Positions 8,136 through 15,673 of a DNA stretch of 64,000 nucleotides are shown here, piece by piece. The notes below the pieces were generated by a model. The model was not told the origin of the DNA, made no database searches, and was given only the letters and a program-made list of their open reading frames with translations. The translations under genes were made by a program, and so were the position numbers. The stretch comes from Xanthomonas codiaei (lineage in GTDB: Bacteria; Pseudomonadota; Gammaproteobacteria; Xanthomonadales; Xanthomonadaceae), in contig NZ_MDEC01000017.1 of NCBI RefSeq assembly GCF_002939785.1, forward strand, positions 1-64,000, given 5' to 3'. Positions within the stretch are counted from its first letter, which is position 1. Each line of letters starts with the position of its first letter.

Positions 8136-8444
8136 TCGCTGTCGGTGCGCTGGTGCAGCAAAGGGGTGACTCGATTGTGGAGCTTGCGTGCCATCCCGTG
8201 CAAAAGCGGCGAAATTCGGTGCGCCGATTGATCGGCAAATCGCAGGGGGATGAGTGTGCCCAGCGCCAGTCCACGAGATCGCCGACTCAAAGGTCCGATG
8301 AGCAGGTCACGACGCTAGTCCGCGATTCCTCCCTCAGAATGTAGCCATTGAGGTATCACTGAACGTTCGTGGATATGGATGTCCGGCAGTGATCTACCAA
8401 GCCAGTGCTGCGCCTCACCCGATCTATTTCTGGAATCCGCCGCC
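8136..8444. other. Intergenic stretch without a gene
   Basis: About 300 bp between the LysR gene and the VOC gene. No frame resembles a protein family and no clear terminator hairpin was seen. It presumably carries the promoter of the VOC gene. Confidence 0.4.
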
Positions 8445-8852
8445 ATGTCCGATATGCTGGTCAACATCGACGTCGACGATATCGAAGCCGCCGAGCGCTT
8501 CTACTGCGCTGCGTTTGCTCTCCAGCCCGCGCGCCGCTTCGGCAAGGATGCGGTTGAGCTGATTGGCACCTCCTCCAAGCTGTACCTTCTGGCGAAGGCC
8601 CCAGACACGCAGGCGGCTCCAGGTGTGAATCAGCCGCGCTCCTACGCCCGACATTGGACACCCGTACATCTGGACTTCGTTGTCGGCGACCTTGAGCAGG
8701 CTCTCGCGCAATCAATCGCCGCCGGAGCAACGCAAGAGCAGGCGATCCGTGACACTGCATGGGGCCGCATCGCGGTGATGGCCGATCCGTTTGGGCATGG
8801 CTATTGCCTGATCGAGTTCACCGCTGCCGGTTACGACGCTGTTGCGACATAA
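8445..8852 (+). CDS. VOC (glyoxalase/bleomycin-resistance) superfamily protein
   Basis: This 135-residue cytoplasmic protein begins MSDMLVNIDVDDIEAAERFY, the standard first strand and helix of a VOC module. It continues with a HLDFVVGDLEQALAQSIAAG second half and ends at MADPFGHGYCLIEF, the conserved C-terminal metal-binding strand. It is a single-domain protein likely to act as a dimer. VOC members include lyases, dioxygenases and drug-binding proteins; the substrate cannot be told from sequence. An in-frame ATG at 8379 would add a non-homologous extension and was not used. Confidence 0.85.
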   Translation: MSDMLVNIDVDDIEAAERFYCAAFALQPARRFGKDAVELIGTSSKLYLLAKAPDTQAAPGVNQPRSYARHWTPVHLDFVVGDLEQALAQSIAAGATQEQAIRDTAWGRIAVMADPFGHGYCLIEFTAAGYDAVAT

Positions 8853-8970
8853 GCGCTAACGGCGTCGGCATTGCCTGTCGTGGGTTAGAGTTGGCGCCCT
8901 GCGATCGCATCGCTGCCGCGCGGCTGCGAGTGAGCTACCTCGGCTTGGATGTCAGTACGAGAACATTTGC

Positions 8971-9417
8971 CTACCCACCCCGGCACCGCTGCCACCCACC
9001 CGCAGCAGCCGACACCTGCTCCCATCCATTGCGCAGCCGCTTCATCGCCTGCCCGCCCACGCACGCGTAGCCCAGTTGCTTGGCCTCTGCCGTGCCCAGG
9101 CCCGGCAGCGCGATGATGGAATCCGATGGAGCGGGACGCCCCTGGCTGCGTGCCTCGTTGCGCAGCATCATGTTCTCGATGCCCTGGCAATAGCGCACCA
9201 TGCCCGGATGCGGGTGCGCGCGGTATTGCTCGCAATTGAACGGCGTGGTGTCGCGCGCCATGGAGTTATGGGGCTGGCGTGTCGGTGGAATGTACGTGCG
9301 GGTGGTCTTGCCGGTGGCCGAGCGCATGCTCTGAGCGACGGCGGCCTGCATGCAGACAAGCATGCCCAGTGCTGCCAATCCCAGCGCGAGGCGACGCGCG
9401 ATGCTGATCCTGTCCAT
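8971..9417 (-). CDS. Small secreted protein of unknown function
   Basis: This 148-residue precursor begins MDRISIARRLALGLAALG with a clear signal peptide ending near AAVAQS. The mature part is short and polar, with cysteines in FNCEQYR, VRYCQGIE, YACVGG and WQRCRGG that could form two disulfides in the periplasm. I do not recognise the family. A degraded copy of the same gene lies at 2313-2544 in the same orientation, showing that this region was once duplicated. Confidence 0.7.
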   Translation of the reverse strand: MDRISIARRLALGLAALGMLVCMQAAVAQSMRSATGKTTRTYIPPTRQPHNSMARDTTPFNCEQYRAHPHPGMVRYCQGIENMMLRNEARSQGRPAPSDSIIALPGLGTAEAKQLGYACVGGQAMKRLRNGWEQVSAAAGGWQRCRGG

Positions 9418-9634
9418 GGTGGTTCCCCCTGATGCCTGCGCATCCTAGCCCAGCTGACAGCGGTATGGGCGCTCGCGCCCGCCTGGCCGCTGCAAGGTTG
9501 GACTGGGTGGTACCCAACGCGATGCGTCAACCCAGGGCGTCAGGCAGGCGGGGATGATTGCGCCATGCTGGGATACCGCCGGTGGCGGCGAGTGAGCGAC
9601 ACTGCCAGCCGCCATCCAATGTCGGGAGACCGCA

Positions 9635-10267
9635 ATGCGTGAGCTGAAGCTGGTGATGTCGGTGTCGGTGTCGCTGGATGGCTTTGTCAGCGGCGCGGCA
9701 GGCGAGGTCGACTGGATGTTCACTGGCGACCAGGCCGCCATCGCCTGGAAGGTTGAAAACGCCTGGAATGCCAGCCTGCACCTGATGGGCAGCCGAACCT
9801 TTCAGGGCATGGCCAGCTTCTGGCCGAAGGCAACCTCGCCGTTTGCAGCGCCGATGAATCGGATTCCCAAGGCGGTGTGCTCGGCAAAAGGGCCGGCGCT
9901 ACTGGAGGCGGCCACCGCATCGCTTGCCGTCGCGCGTGCGCAGCTCGGCACTACCCCGGGTGCACAGCTGCAGGCCGGTGCCGACAGCTGGGCCAATGCC
10001 ACGGTCGTCGCTGGTCCGTTGGGCGATGCGATTGCCAGACTCAAGGCGCACGACGGCAAGCCGATCATCGCGCATGGTGGCGCGACGTTCGCACGCAGCC
10101 TCATCGCTCATGATCTTGTCGACGAGTACGTGCTGGGCGTCTATCCGATTGTGCTCGGCAAGGGCGTGCCGATCTTCGACGGCGTGGGTGCGCCAATGCC
10201 GCTTCTGCCGGTCGGCAGCCGGACGTTTCCGAGCGGCTTCATGGCGCAGACGTATAGACGGGCGTGA
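9635..10267 (+). CDS. Dihydrofolate reductase-like (RibD C-terminal domain) protein
   Basis: This 210-residue protein starts MRELKLVMSVSVSLDGFVSG, the conserved first strand of the RibD-C/DHFR-like fold. It has a GSRTFQGM loop, GGATFARSLI as the nucleotide-binding segment, and VYPIVLGKGVPIF near the C-terminus. These match stand-alone RibD-C proteins (YwjB/YyaP-like) that probably reduce an unidentified substrate with NADPH. GGGAG lies six bases before the start. There is no obvious operon partner. Confidence 0.85.
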   Translation: MRELKLVMSVSVSLDGFVSGAAGEVDWMFTGDQAAIAWKVENAWNASLHLMGSRTFQGMASFWPKATSPFAAPMNRIPKAVCSAKGPALLEAATASLAVARAQLGTTPGAQLQAGADSWANATVVAGPLGDAIARLKAHDGKPIIAHGGATFARSLIAHDLVDEYVLGVYPIVLGKGVPIFDGVGAPMPLLPVGSRTFPSGFMAQTYRRA

Positions 10268-10450
10268 TGCAGTAGCGCCGCCGCGATGGGCCCGGGCCAT
10301 TGCCGCGCGCTGGCGTGCAGTCATCGTGCAGCATCTGCGAAGGCGCGTACGCTCCCTTGTCGTGGAGCTTCGTTGAAAGATGGACAGATGCGCTTGTCGA
10401 AGCGATCGTGTGGGTCTTCATAGGTGCCGTGCTGTCGACGCGGGTTCAGG

Positions 10451-11194
10451 TCAGCGGGCGCTGTCGATGATGGTGCCGCCGTCAGGCGTGAGGCTCGATC
10501 CGGTAATGAACTGACCGTCCTTGCTGGCGAGAAACAGGACAACCGGGGCAATGTCGTGCTCCGGCGAGCCGTAACGGCCCAACGGATTGGTGGGCGCCGG
10601 GACGTTGGCCTCTGGTCCCCATGTTTCAGCGACCGGCAGGATGTTATTCACCGTGATCCTGTCGGCACCCCATTCGCGGGCGGCAGTGCGGGTGAGGGCG
10701 CGGATGGCTTCTTTCGCCATGTTGTATGGGCCATAGCCCACCATTCCGACTACGCCAGCCATCGAGCCGAAATTAATGATGCGGCCCTCACCGCTTGCCT
10801 TGAGGTAGGGGTAGGCCGCCTGCATCGCGCGCAGGTACGCGACGGGGCCAAGATCGAAGTTTCGCTGCAACTGTTCCACCGACAGGTCGAGGATCGACGA
10901 GAACGGTATGTTCGGATCGAAGGCATTGTTCACCAGGATGTCGATGCCACCGTAGGTGGCGGCCACCGTGTCGATGGCTGCCGTGAGCTGATCGCCCGCG
11001 CCGATGTCGCAGACGATGCCGATTGCCGTTCCGCCAGCGGCACTGATGTCGGCAACCACTGCATCCACATTTGCGCGGGTGCGCGAGAGAACGGCGACCT
11101 TCGCGCCCTCCGCGGCGAACAGTTTGGCGATCGCCCGGCCAATGCCGCGTCCGCCACCGGTGACGATGGCAACTTTACCGTTGAGTCTGGACAT
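10451..11194 (-). CDS. SDR-family oxidoreductase
   Basis: This 247-residue classical short-chain dehydrogenase has the cofactor motif VTGGGRGIG (residues about 10-18), the NNAF strand-4 motif, a catalytic Ser in NFGSMAG and the YxxxK pair in YGPYNMAKEAI. It is likely NADP-dependent, because arginines follow the glycine motif region. AAGGAG sits six bases before the start. It is the second gene of an operon after the DoxX-like gene (19-bp gap), facing an HxlR regulator, which suggests redox- or electrophile-responsive expression. The substrate is unknown. Confidence 0.9.
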   Translation of the reverse strand: MSRLNGKVAIVTGGGRGIGRAIAKLFAAEGAKVAVLSRTRANVDAVVADISAAGGTAIGIVCDIGAGDQLTAAIDTVAATYGGIDILVNNAFDPNIPFSSILDLSVEQLQRNFDLGPVAYLRAMQAAYPYLKASGEGRIINFGSMAGVVGMVGYGPYNMAKEAIRALTRTAAREWGADRITVNNILPVAETWGPEANVPAPTNPLGRYGSPEHDIAPVVLFLASKDGQFITGSSLTPDGGTIIDSAR

Positions 11195-11213
11195 GAAGTT
11201 CTCCTTCGAGACG

Positions 11214-11618
11214 TTAAGGGGTGCTCAGGTGCGGCGCGACGATTGCGTCGTAGGGCGATGCGGGCTGGCGTGCGGCGTTTTGGGTGGTGAACGAGGCCGC
11301 CAGCAACACCAGCCCCAGCGCTGCCGGAATCGCGCCCTTGGGCTTGCGCACGCCCAGGTGGGCCATGCCGGACAGCAGCAGGTGATACAACACGCCTGCA
11401 TACGCCAGATCGCTCAATGCCACGTTGAAACGCGACAGGATCATCAGCGGCGCCAGCAGCTTGATTGCGATCAGGAAGGGCAGCCGCAAGGGCGAGCAAT
11501 AGCCCAGGTCGGCCAACGTCTTGCGCACCAAGTCGCGCTTGGCCAGATACAAGGCGGCAGAGCTCAGATACAGCAGACAGAGCAGTGCAGTGCTGATCCA
11601 GTAGACGTAGGTGGCCAT
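11214..11618 (-). CDS. DoxX-like integral membrane protein
   Basis: This 134-residue protein has four predicted helices (around residues 5-22, 45-65, 70-88 and 95-112), the size and layout of the DoxX-like family. The start at 11618 (MATYVYWIST) is chosen because longer in-frame starts add a hydrophilic extension that would run into the divergent promoter. It is the first gene of the operon with the SDR gene and divergent from an HxlR regulator 87 bp away. DoxX-like proteins next to HxlR regulators usually belong to thiol or quinone stress responses; the exact function is unknown. Confidence 0.78.
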   Translation of the reverse strand: MATYVYWISTALLCLLYLSSAALYLAKRDLVRKTLADLGYCSPLRLPFLIAIKLLAPLMILSRFNVALSDLAYAGVLYHLLLSGMAHLGVRKPKGAIPAALGLVLLAASFTTQNAARQPASPYDAIVAPHLSTP

Positions 11619-11705
11619 GTGTCGCGCGGGACGCCGTTGCAAGAGGCACGCAGAATGTCGACTAAGATGACCTTTGAAAAGTAGGATGAATATCTGGTGC
11701 TTAGT
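11619..11705. promoter_or_regulatory. Divergent promoter between the HxlR gene and the DoxX-like/SDR operon
   Basis: This 87-bp spacer between divergent starts is AT-richer than its surroundings (11655-11700). It very likely holds the HxlR operator, inferred from the divergent layout; I could not define a convincing dyad by eye. Confidence 0.4.
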
Positions 11706-12083
11706 ATGAAAAAGCAGACCCTTGAGGCAGGCGTCGTCAACATGCACGAGGAAATGCGCCGTGCCTTCGCGCTACTGTCGGGCAAATGGAAACTGGAAAT
11801 CATGTGGCTGCTCAATCAGCGGATGTACCGCTTTGGCGAGCTGCGCAAGGCGATCCCCGGCATCACCCAGCACATGTTGACCGCGCAATTGCGCGAGCTG
11901 GAAGCGGATGGTCTGGTCACCCGCACGGTCTTTGCAGAAGTACCGCCACGCGTTGAATACGAGATCACGGACAAAGCACGCGGACTAGGGCCGACGATGG
12001 AAGCGCTGACTGCCTGGTGGCAACAGCATGGCAGCAGCATTGCGCAACGGCCGGTATCGCGTGGACGCAAGCCGAACGCCTGA
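11706..12083 (+). CDS. HxlR-family transcriptional regulator
   Basis: This protein of about 125 residues has the HxlR winged helix core: ALLSGKWKLEIMWLL, then RFGELRKAIPGITQHMLTAQ, then LRELEADGLVTR. The start is the ATG at 11706; a GTG at 11697 in frame is possible and adds three residues. A cysteine, commonly the redox sensor in this family, is not seen in the N-terminal part, so the signal may not be thiol oxidation. It probably represses the divergent DoxX-like/SDR operon. Confidence 0.88.
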   Translation: MKKQTLEAGVVNMHEEMRRAFALLSGKWKLEIMWLLNQRMYRFGELRKAIPGITQHMLTAQLRELEADGLVTRTVFAEVPPRVEYEITDKARGLGPTMEALTAWWQQHGSSIAQRPVSRGRKPNA

Positions 12084-12193
12084 TCGGGCGCGGCAGGGCA
12101 GGACAGTGAGATGCCTCTTGGGCGTACATGCCGCTTCGGCACGCATGCCAGCCCGGCAACATATGCAGGCCCTACTGCAGACCCATCTCACAC

Positions 12194-12228
12194 AAAAGCC
12201 AACGCCCCGAACGGGCCGGGGCGTTGGC
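12194..12228 (-). terminator. Terminator after the CsbD-like gene
   Basis: A perfect 11-bp stem GCCAACGCCCC/GGGGCGTTGGC (12198-12228) is followed on the minus strand by TTTTG. It lies 105 bases after the CsbD-like stop and could also end readthrough from the HxlR side. Confidence 0.7.
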
Positions 12229-12332
12229 GATCCGCTACTTGCACTACATCAACCCGTGCGATGTACGCGACACGTTGATGGGGTAGCGTTTTACAACGCG
12301 GCAGGTATCCGCCCACCGGTCATGCAGCTGAG

Positions 12333-12521
12333 TTACTTGGTCGACTTGACAGCGTCGCGCACGTCGTCCGCCACTTCGCCCGCCTTGCGCTGCACCTTGC
12401 CCACGTTCTTTTCGGCGGCGCCTTCGAGCTCGGTGCTCTTGTCGCCGGTGACGCGGCCGATGGCTTCCTTGACCGAACCCTTGACCTGCTTGGCGGCACC
12501 TTCGATACGATTCTTATCCAT
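12333..12521 (-). CDS. CsbD-family stress protein
   Basis: This 62-residue hydrophilic protein begins MDKNRIEGAAKQVKGSVKE and includes IGRVTGDKSTELEGAAEK, the hallmark of CsbD proteins that accumulate under general stress. It is rich in Lys, Glu and Ala and is probably largely helical or disordered. Molecular function is not established for the family. It is followed by a strong terminator. Confidence 0.92.
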   Translation of the reverse strand: MDKNRIEGAAKQVKGSVKEAIGRVTGDKSTELEGAAEKNVGKVQRKAGEVADDVRDAVKSTK

Positions 12522-12652
12522 GGGGTGTCTCTTGTCGTTTGGGGAACCCGGCCAGTCTGTGCGTGCCGGTGTGAGCATGATGTGCGCTCTCGCCGGCATG
12601 GCCCAGTTGCCGATGCACCACCACCGCTAGTGCATTTGCGTCATCCCTTTGC

Positions 12653-14173
12653 TCACTTCTTGCGTGCGGCCGGCTTGCCGCTGCGCCCGGCCACACCACG
12701 TTCGCGTGCCCACACAATGGCTTCGCCACGGCTATGCACATCGATCTTGGAATACAGCGCGGCGACGTGGTTGCGCACCGTGTTGGGCGAAACGCCCAGC
12801 GCCTGTGCAATCTGCTTGTCGGCCAGGCCTTCGGCGATGTGGCCGAGCACGTCGCGTTCGCGGTCGGTGAGCTCGCCGATGCCGCAACCGCTGGCTTGGC
12901 TGGGGCGATTGGCGCGGCGGACGTTGGCGAGTTTTTCCAGCAGGCTCTGGCTGAACCAGGAAGCATCCTGCATCACCGCTTCGATGGCGGTGACCAGTTC
13001 CATCTCGGTGCGTTTGCGGTCGGTGATGTCCATCAGCGACAACAGGTAGCACTGCACGCCATGGATGCTCACCGTTTCGGCCGAGACCAGGCAGTCCAGC
13101 TGCTCGCCGTCCTTGCGCGCGATGGCGTATTCCACGTTGAGCATGCTGCCGGTTTCCTGCAGCGCGCGGCAGAATTGCTGGTAGGCCTGGCGAGTAGTGA
13201 ACAGGCCAATTTCGTCGATCGGCCTGCCGACGATGTCTTCAGTGGCGTACTGGGTGATCTGCGCCACTGCGTCGTTGATCTCCACGACCTGCAAGGTTTC
13301 TGCATTGCACATCAAGGTGGGCACCGGGGTGATGCGAAACGCCTTGGCGAAGCGTTCCTCGCTCTGACGCAGGGCTACCTCGGCGCGACGGCGCGGCTCT
13401 AAGTCCATGAAGGTGAACAGCATGCAGGCCTCTTCGCCGATCTCGATCGGCTGGCCGGCCACCACTACCATCTTGGTGCTGCCATCGGGCAGGCTGAGTT
13501 CGGCCTGCATCTGCGGGATGGTGGCGCCATCGTTGAGCCGTTCCAGCGCCAGTTCGCGGCGGTCGGCCATCTCCATCACGTCCACTTCGAACACGCTCTT
13601 GCCCACCACCGCTTCGCGCGTGTAGCCGGTCATTTCCAGAAAGCCCTGGTTGGCCTTGATGTAGCGCTTGTCTTCCAGCCGGCAGATGCATGCCGGTGCG
13701 GGGTTGGCATTGAAGGTGCGCTCGAAGCGTTGTTCGGCACTGGCCCAGTCGCTGGCGTCGGCCACGATCAGCACCAGACAATCGGGTTGGCCCTGTGCGT
13801 CGGTGAGCACCAGGCTGCGCACGCGGTGCACCCACTGCGCATCGCTGCCGTCGCGGAACACTTCCACCACCACGTCGTTGAACACCTCGCCGGCAATCAC
13901 GCGGTCGATGGGGTAATTGCCGGCACTGAGGCGATGGTTGTTGCGATAGCGCAGCTGGTAGCGCGCGCGGTAGTCGCTCACCGTTGCGCCCAGTTCGGCC
14001 AGTTCGCTGGCGCCATGCATGGCCAGCGCGGCGTCGTTGGCCCAGGTGATGGTCTGGTCCGGCTCGATCAGGATCACGCCCTCGCTCAAGCCGGTGATGA
14101 TCTGCTGCAACTGGCGGCGGTTGGTGGAACTGGGTGGGCTGACCGGTGATGCGGCTTCACTGCCTGACGACAT
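12653..14173 (-). CDS. Triple-PAS sensor/regulator with LuxR-type DNA-binding domain
   Basis: This 506-residue cytoplasmic protein carries three PAS modules at about residues 20-145, 147-265 and 270-390 (for example FERTFNANPAPACICRL and FAKAFRITPVPTLMC). A LuxR/FixJ helix-turn-helix follows at about 435-495, with LTDRERDVLGHIAEGL, the recognition part QIAQALGVSPNTVRNHVAAL and then YSKIDV. There is no receiver or kinase domain, so signals are presumably sensed by the PAS domains and coupled directly to transcription. The start ATG at 14173 is followed by MSSGSEAAS. The same frame stays open another 425 codons upstream, but that part is antisense to the gene at 14336-15301 and not protein-like. 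It is divergent from that membrane protein gene. Confidence 0.88.
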   Translation of the reverse strand: MSSGSEAASPVSPPSSTNRRQLQQIITGLSEGVILIEPDQTITWANDAALAMHGASELAELGATVSDYRARYQLRYRNNHRLSAGNYPIDRVIAGEVFNDVVVEVFRDGSDAQWVHRVRSLVLTDAQGQPDCLVLIVADASDWASAEQRFERTFNANPAPACICRLEDKRYIKANQGFLEMTGYTREAVVGKSVFEVDVMEMADRRELALERLNDGATIPQMQAELSLPDGSTKMVVVAGQPIEIGEEACMLFTFMDLEPRRRAEVALRQSEERFAKAFRITPVPTLMCNAETLQVVEINDAVAQITQYATEDIVGRPIDEIGLFTTRQAYQQFCRALQETGSMLNVEYAIARKDGEQLDCLVSAETVSIHGVQCYLLSLMDITDRKRTEMELVTAIEAVMQDASWFSQSLLEKLANVRRANRPSQASGCGIGELTDRERDVLGHIAEGLADKQIAQALGVSPNTVRNHVAALYSKIDVHSRGEAIVWARERGVAGRSGKPAARKK

Positions 14174-14335
14174 GGATGTACCTCGGGAAAACCAGGGCGG
14201 TGGTGACACACAGTGGCGGCCAACGGTAGCCGCTGCCTGACGCGAATGCACTAGCTGACCTGGTGCATTCGGCTCAGGCGTGCCGGGCAGGCCGCTTCCA
14301 GACTGGCCGCACTTTCCACTGTAACGAGGCCACCC

Positions 14336-15301
14336 ATGGCACAGCGTGTCCGCCATTCCTACGCTCCCACGATGTCGTGGGGCGCCGTCCTCGCCGGCTG
14401 CACCGTCGCGCTGGTGAGCTACCTGACCCTGAGCGTGCTGGGTACCGCGATTGGTGCGTCCACCATCGACCCGCTGCGCGAGGCCAACCCGGTCAGCGGG
14501 CTGGGCACCGGCGCCGGTATCTGGCTGGCGCTCAGCACGTTGGTGTCGGTGGCGCTGGGCGCGTTCGTCGCCGGCCGCCTGGCCACCGCGCGTGGCGGCA
14601 CCCACGGCTTGCTGAGCTGGGCGGTCACCTCGCTGATCACCACCTGGCTGGTCGCCGGGCTGGCCGGCAGCGCGGTCGGCACCGTGTCGGGCGTGGTCGG
14701 CAAGGGCGTGTCGCTGACCGGCCAGGGCATTGCTGCAGCTGCGCCAAGCCTGGGTAACGGCGTGCAGGATGCGCTCAAGCAGCAAGGCATCGAACTGGAT
14801 TGGGGCGACCTGCGCGGCCAGCTGGACACGCTGCTGCGCCAGACCGGCAAGGCCGAACTCGACCCCGAGCGCCTGAAGGCCCAGGCCGAGGACGTGCGCG
14901 ATGACGGCAAGGCGACCGCCGGCGATGCGGCGCAGACCCCGCAGCAGGCCTCCGATGCCTTTGCTGCCTGGTTCGACCGCGTGCGTGCCCAGGCCAAGCC
15001 GGCCATCGATGCGGCCGACCGCGATGCGCTGGTCAACCTGATCATGGCCCGCAGCGGCAAGCCGCGCGCGCAGGCCGAGCAGATCGCCGACAACTACGCG
15101 CAGACCTACCAGCAGGCGATGGCGCAGTACGCCGCGCTCAAGCGCACCGCCGAGCAGAAGGCGCGCCAGGCCGGTGACGTGGCCGCACGCGGCATCTCCC
15201 GCGCGGCCTGGACCACGCTGGTGCTGCTGATCCTGGGCGCGGGCCTGGCGTTTGGCGCCGGCCGCGTGGGCCGCCGTACCGACCCGATCGTGCTGGTGTA
15301 G
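14336..15301 (+). CDS. Membrane protein of unknown function with a long helical cytosolic or periplasmic region
   Basis: In this 321-residue protein, two to three hydrophobic segments occupy the N-terminal half (about residues 17-40, 62-80 and 95-115) and one lies near the C-terminus (about 293-313). Between them, residues about 130-285 are a charged, Gln/Ala-rich helical stretch with coiled-coil character (DALKQQGIELDWGDL, AQAEQIADNYAQTYQQAMAQ). I do not recognise a family with a known function. It has its own promoter region, shared with the divergent PAS-LuxR gene, and a strong terminator at 15445-15479. Confidence 0.75.
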   Translation: MAQRVRHSYAPTMSWGAVLAGCTVALVSYLTLSVLGTAIGASTIDPLREANPVSGLGTGAGIWLALSTLVSVALGAFVAGRLATARGGTHGLLSWAVTSLITTWLVAGLAGSAVGTVSGVVGKGVSLTGQGIAAAAPSLGNGVQDALKQQGIELDWGDLRGQLDTLLRQTGKAELDPERLKAQAEDVRDDGKATAGDAAQTPQQASDAFAAWFDRVRAQAKPAIDAADRDALVNLIMARSGKPRAQAEQIADNYAQTYQQAMAQYAALKRTAEQKARQAGDVAARGISRAAWTTLVLLILGAGLAFGAGRVGRRTDPIVLV

Positions 15302-15444
15302 GCCGTGCAGGCTCCGGGCATGCGCTGCCATGCCGCTGCCCGCAGCAAGGCGCCGCGGCGGGAGACGGCGCCACGTTCCAGGGAGTGGACCTGAGCAAGG
15401 CACCGGGGTAACCCTTCGCGGCGACGGATGCCGCGGCTCGCTCG

Positions 15445-15479
15445 ACACCGGGCCATCTAGGGGTGGCCCGGTGTTTTTT
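15445..15479 (+). terminator. Rho-independent terminator
   Basis: An 11-bp stem ACACCGGGCCA/TGGCCCGGTGT (15445-15474) with an 8-base loop is followed by TTTTTT. It closes the transcript of the membrane protein gene ending at 15301. Confidence 0.85.
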
Positions 15480-15673
15480 CATCACGGCGCGGCCGCCACA
15501 CCTGTGCGCCGTCGACAGCACGGCGCAGGCACCATGCAGTGCACCACGCCAGCGGCCGGCTGCGGCGCGCCTAAACACGTTGGCCGCAGCGCGTGTCGCT
15601 CGCCGCTGCGGCCCGCGTCTTGCCCGGCCTGCGTGCCACAATGCCGCCACTTCCTACCAGGCACGGCCGCCAC

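Noticed and set aside
14174-15448. Long open frame on the minus strand continuing 425 codons upstream of the PAS-LuxR gene
   Set aside because: It is antisense to the well-supported membrane protein gene (14336-15301), has no family resemblance and arises from GC-rich codon bias.
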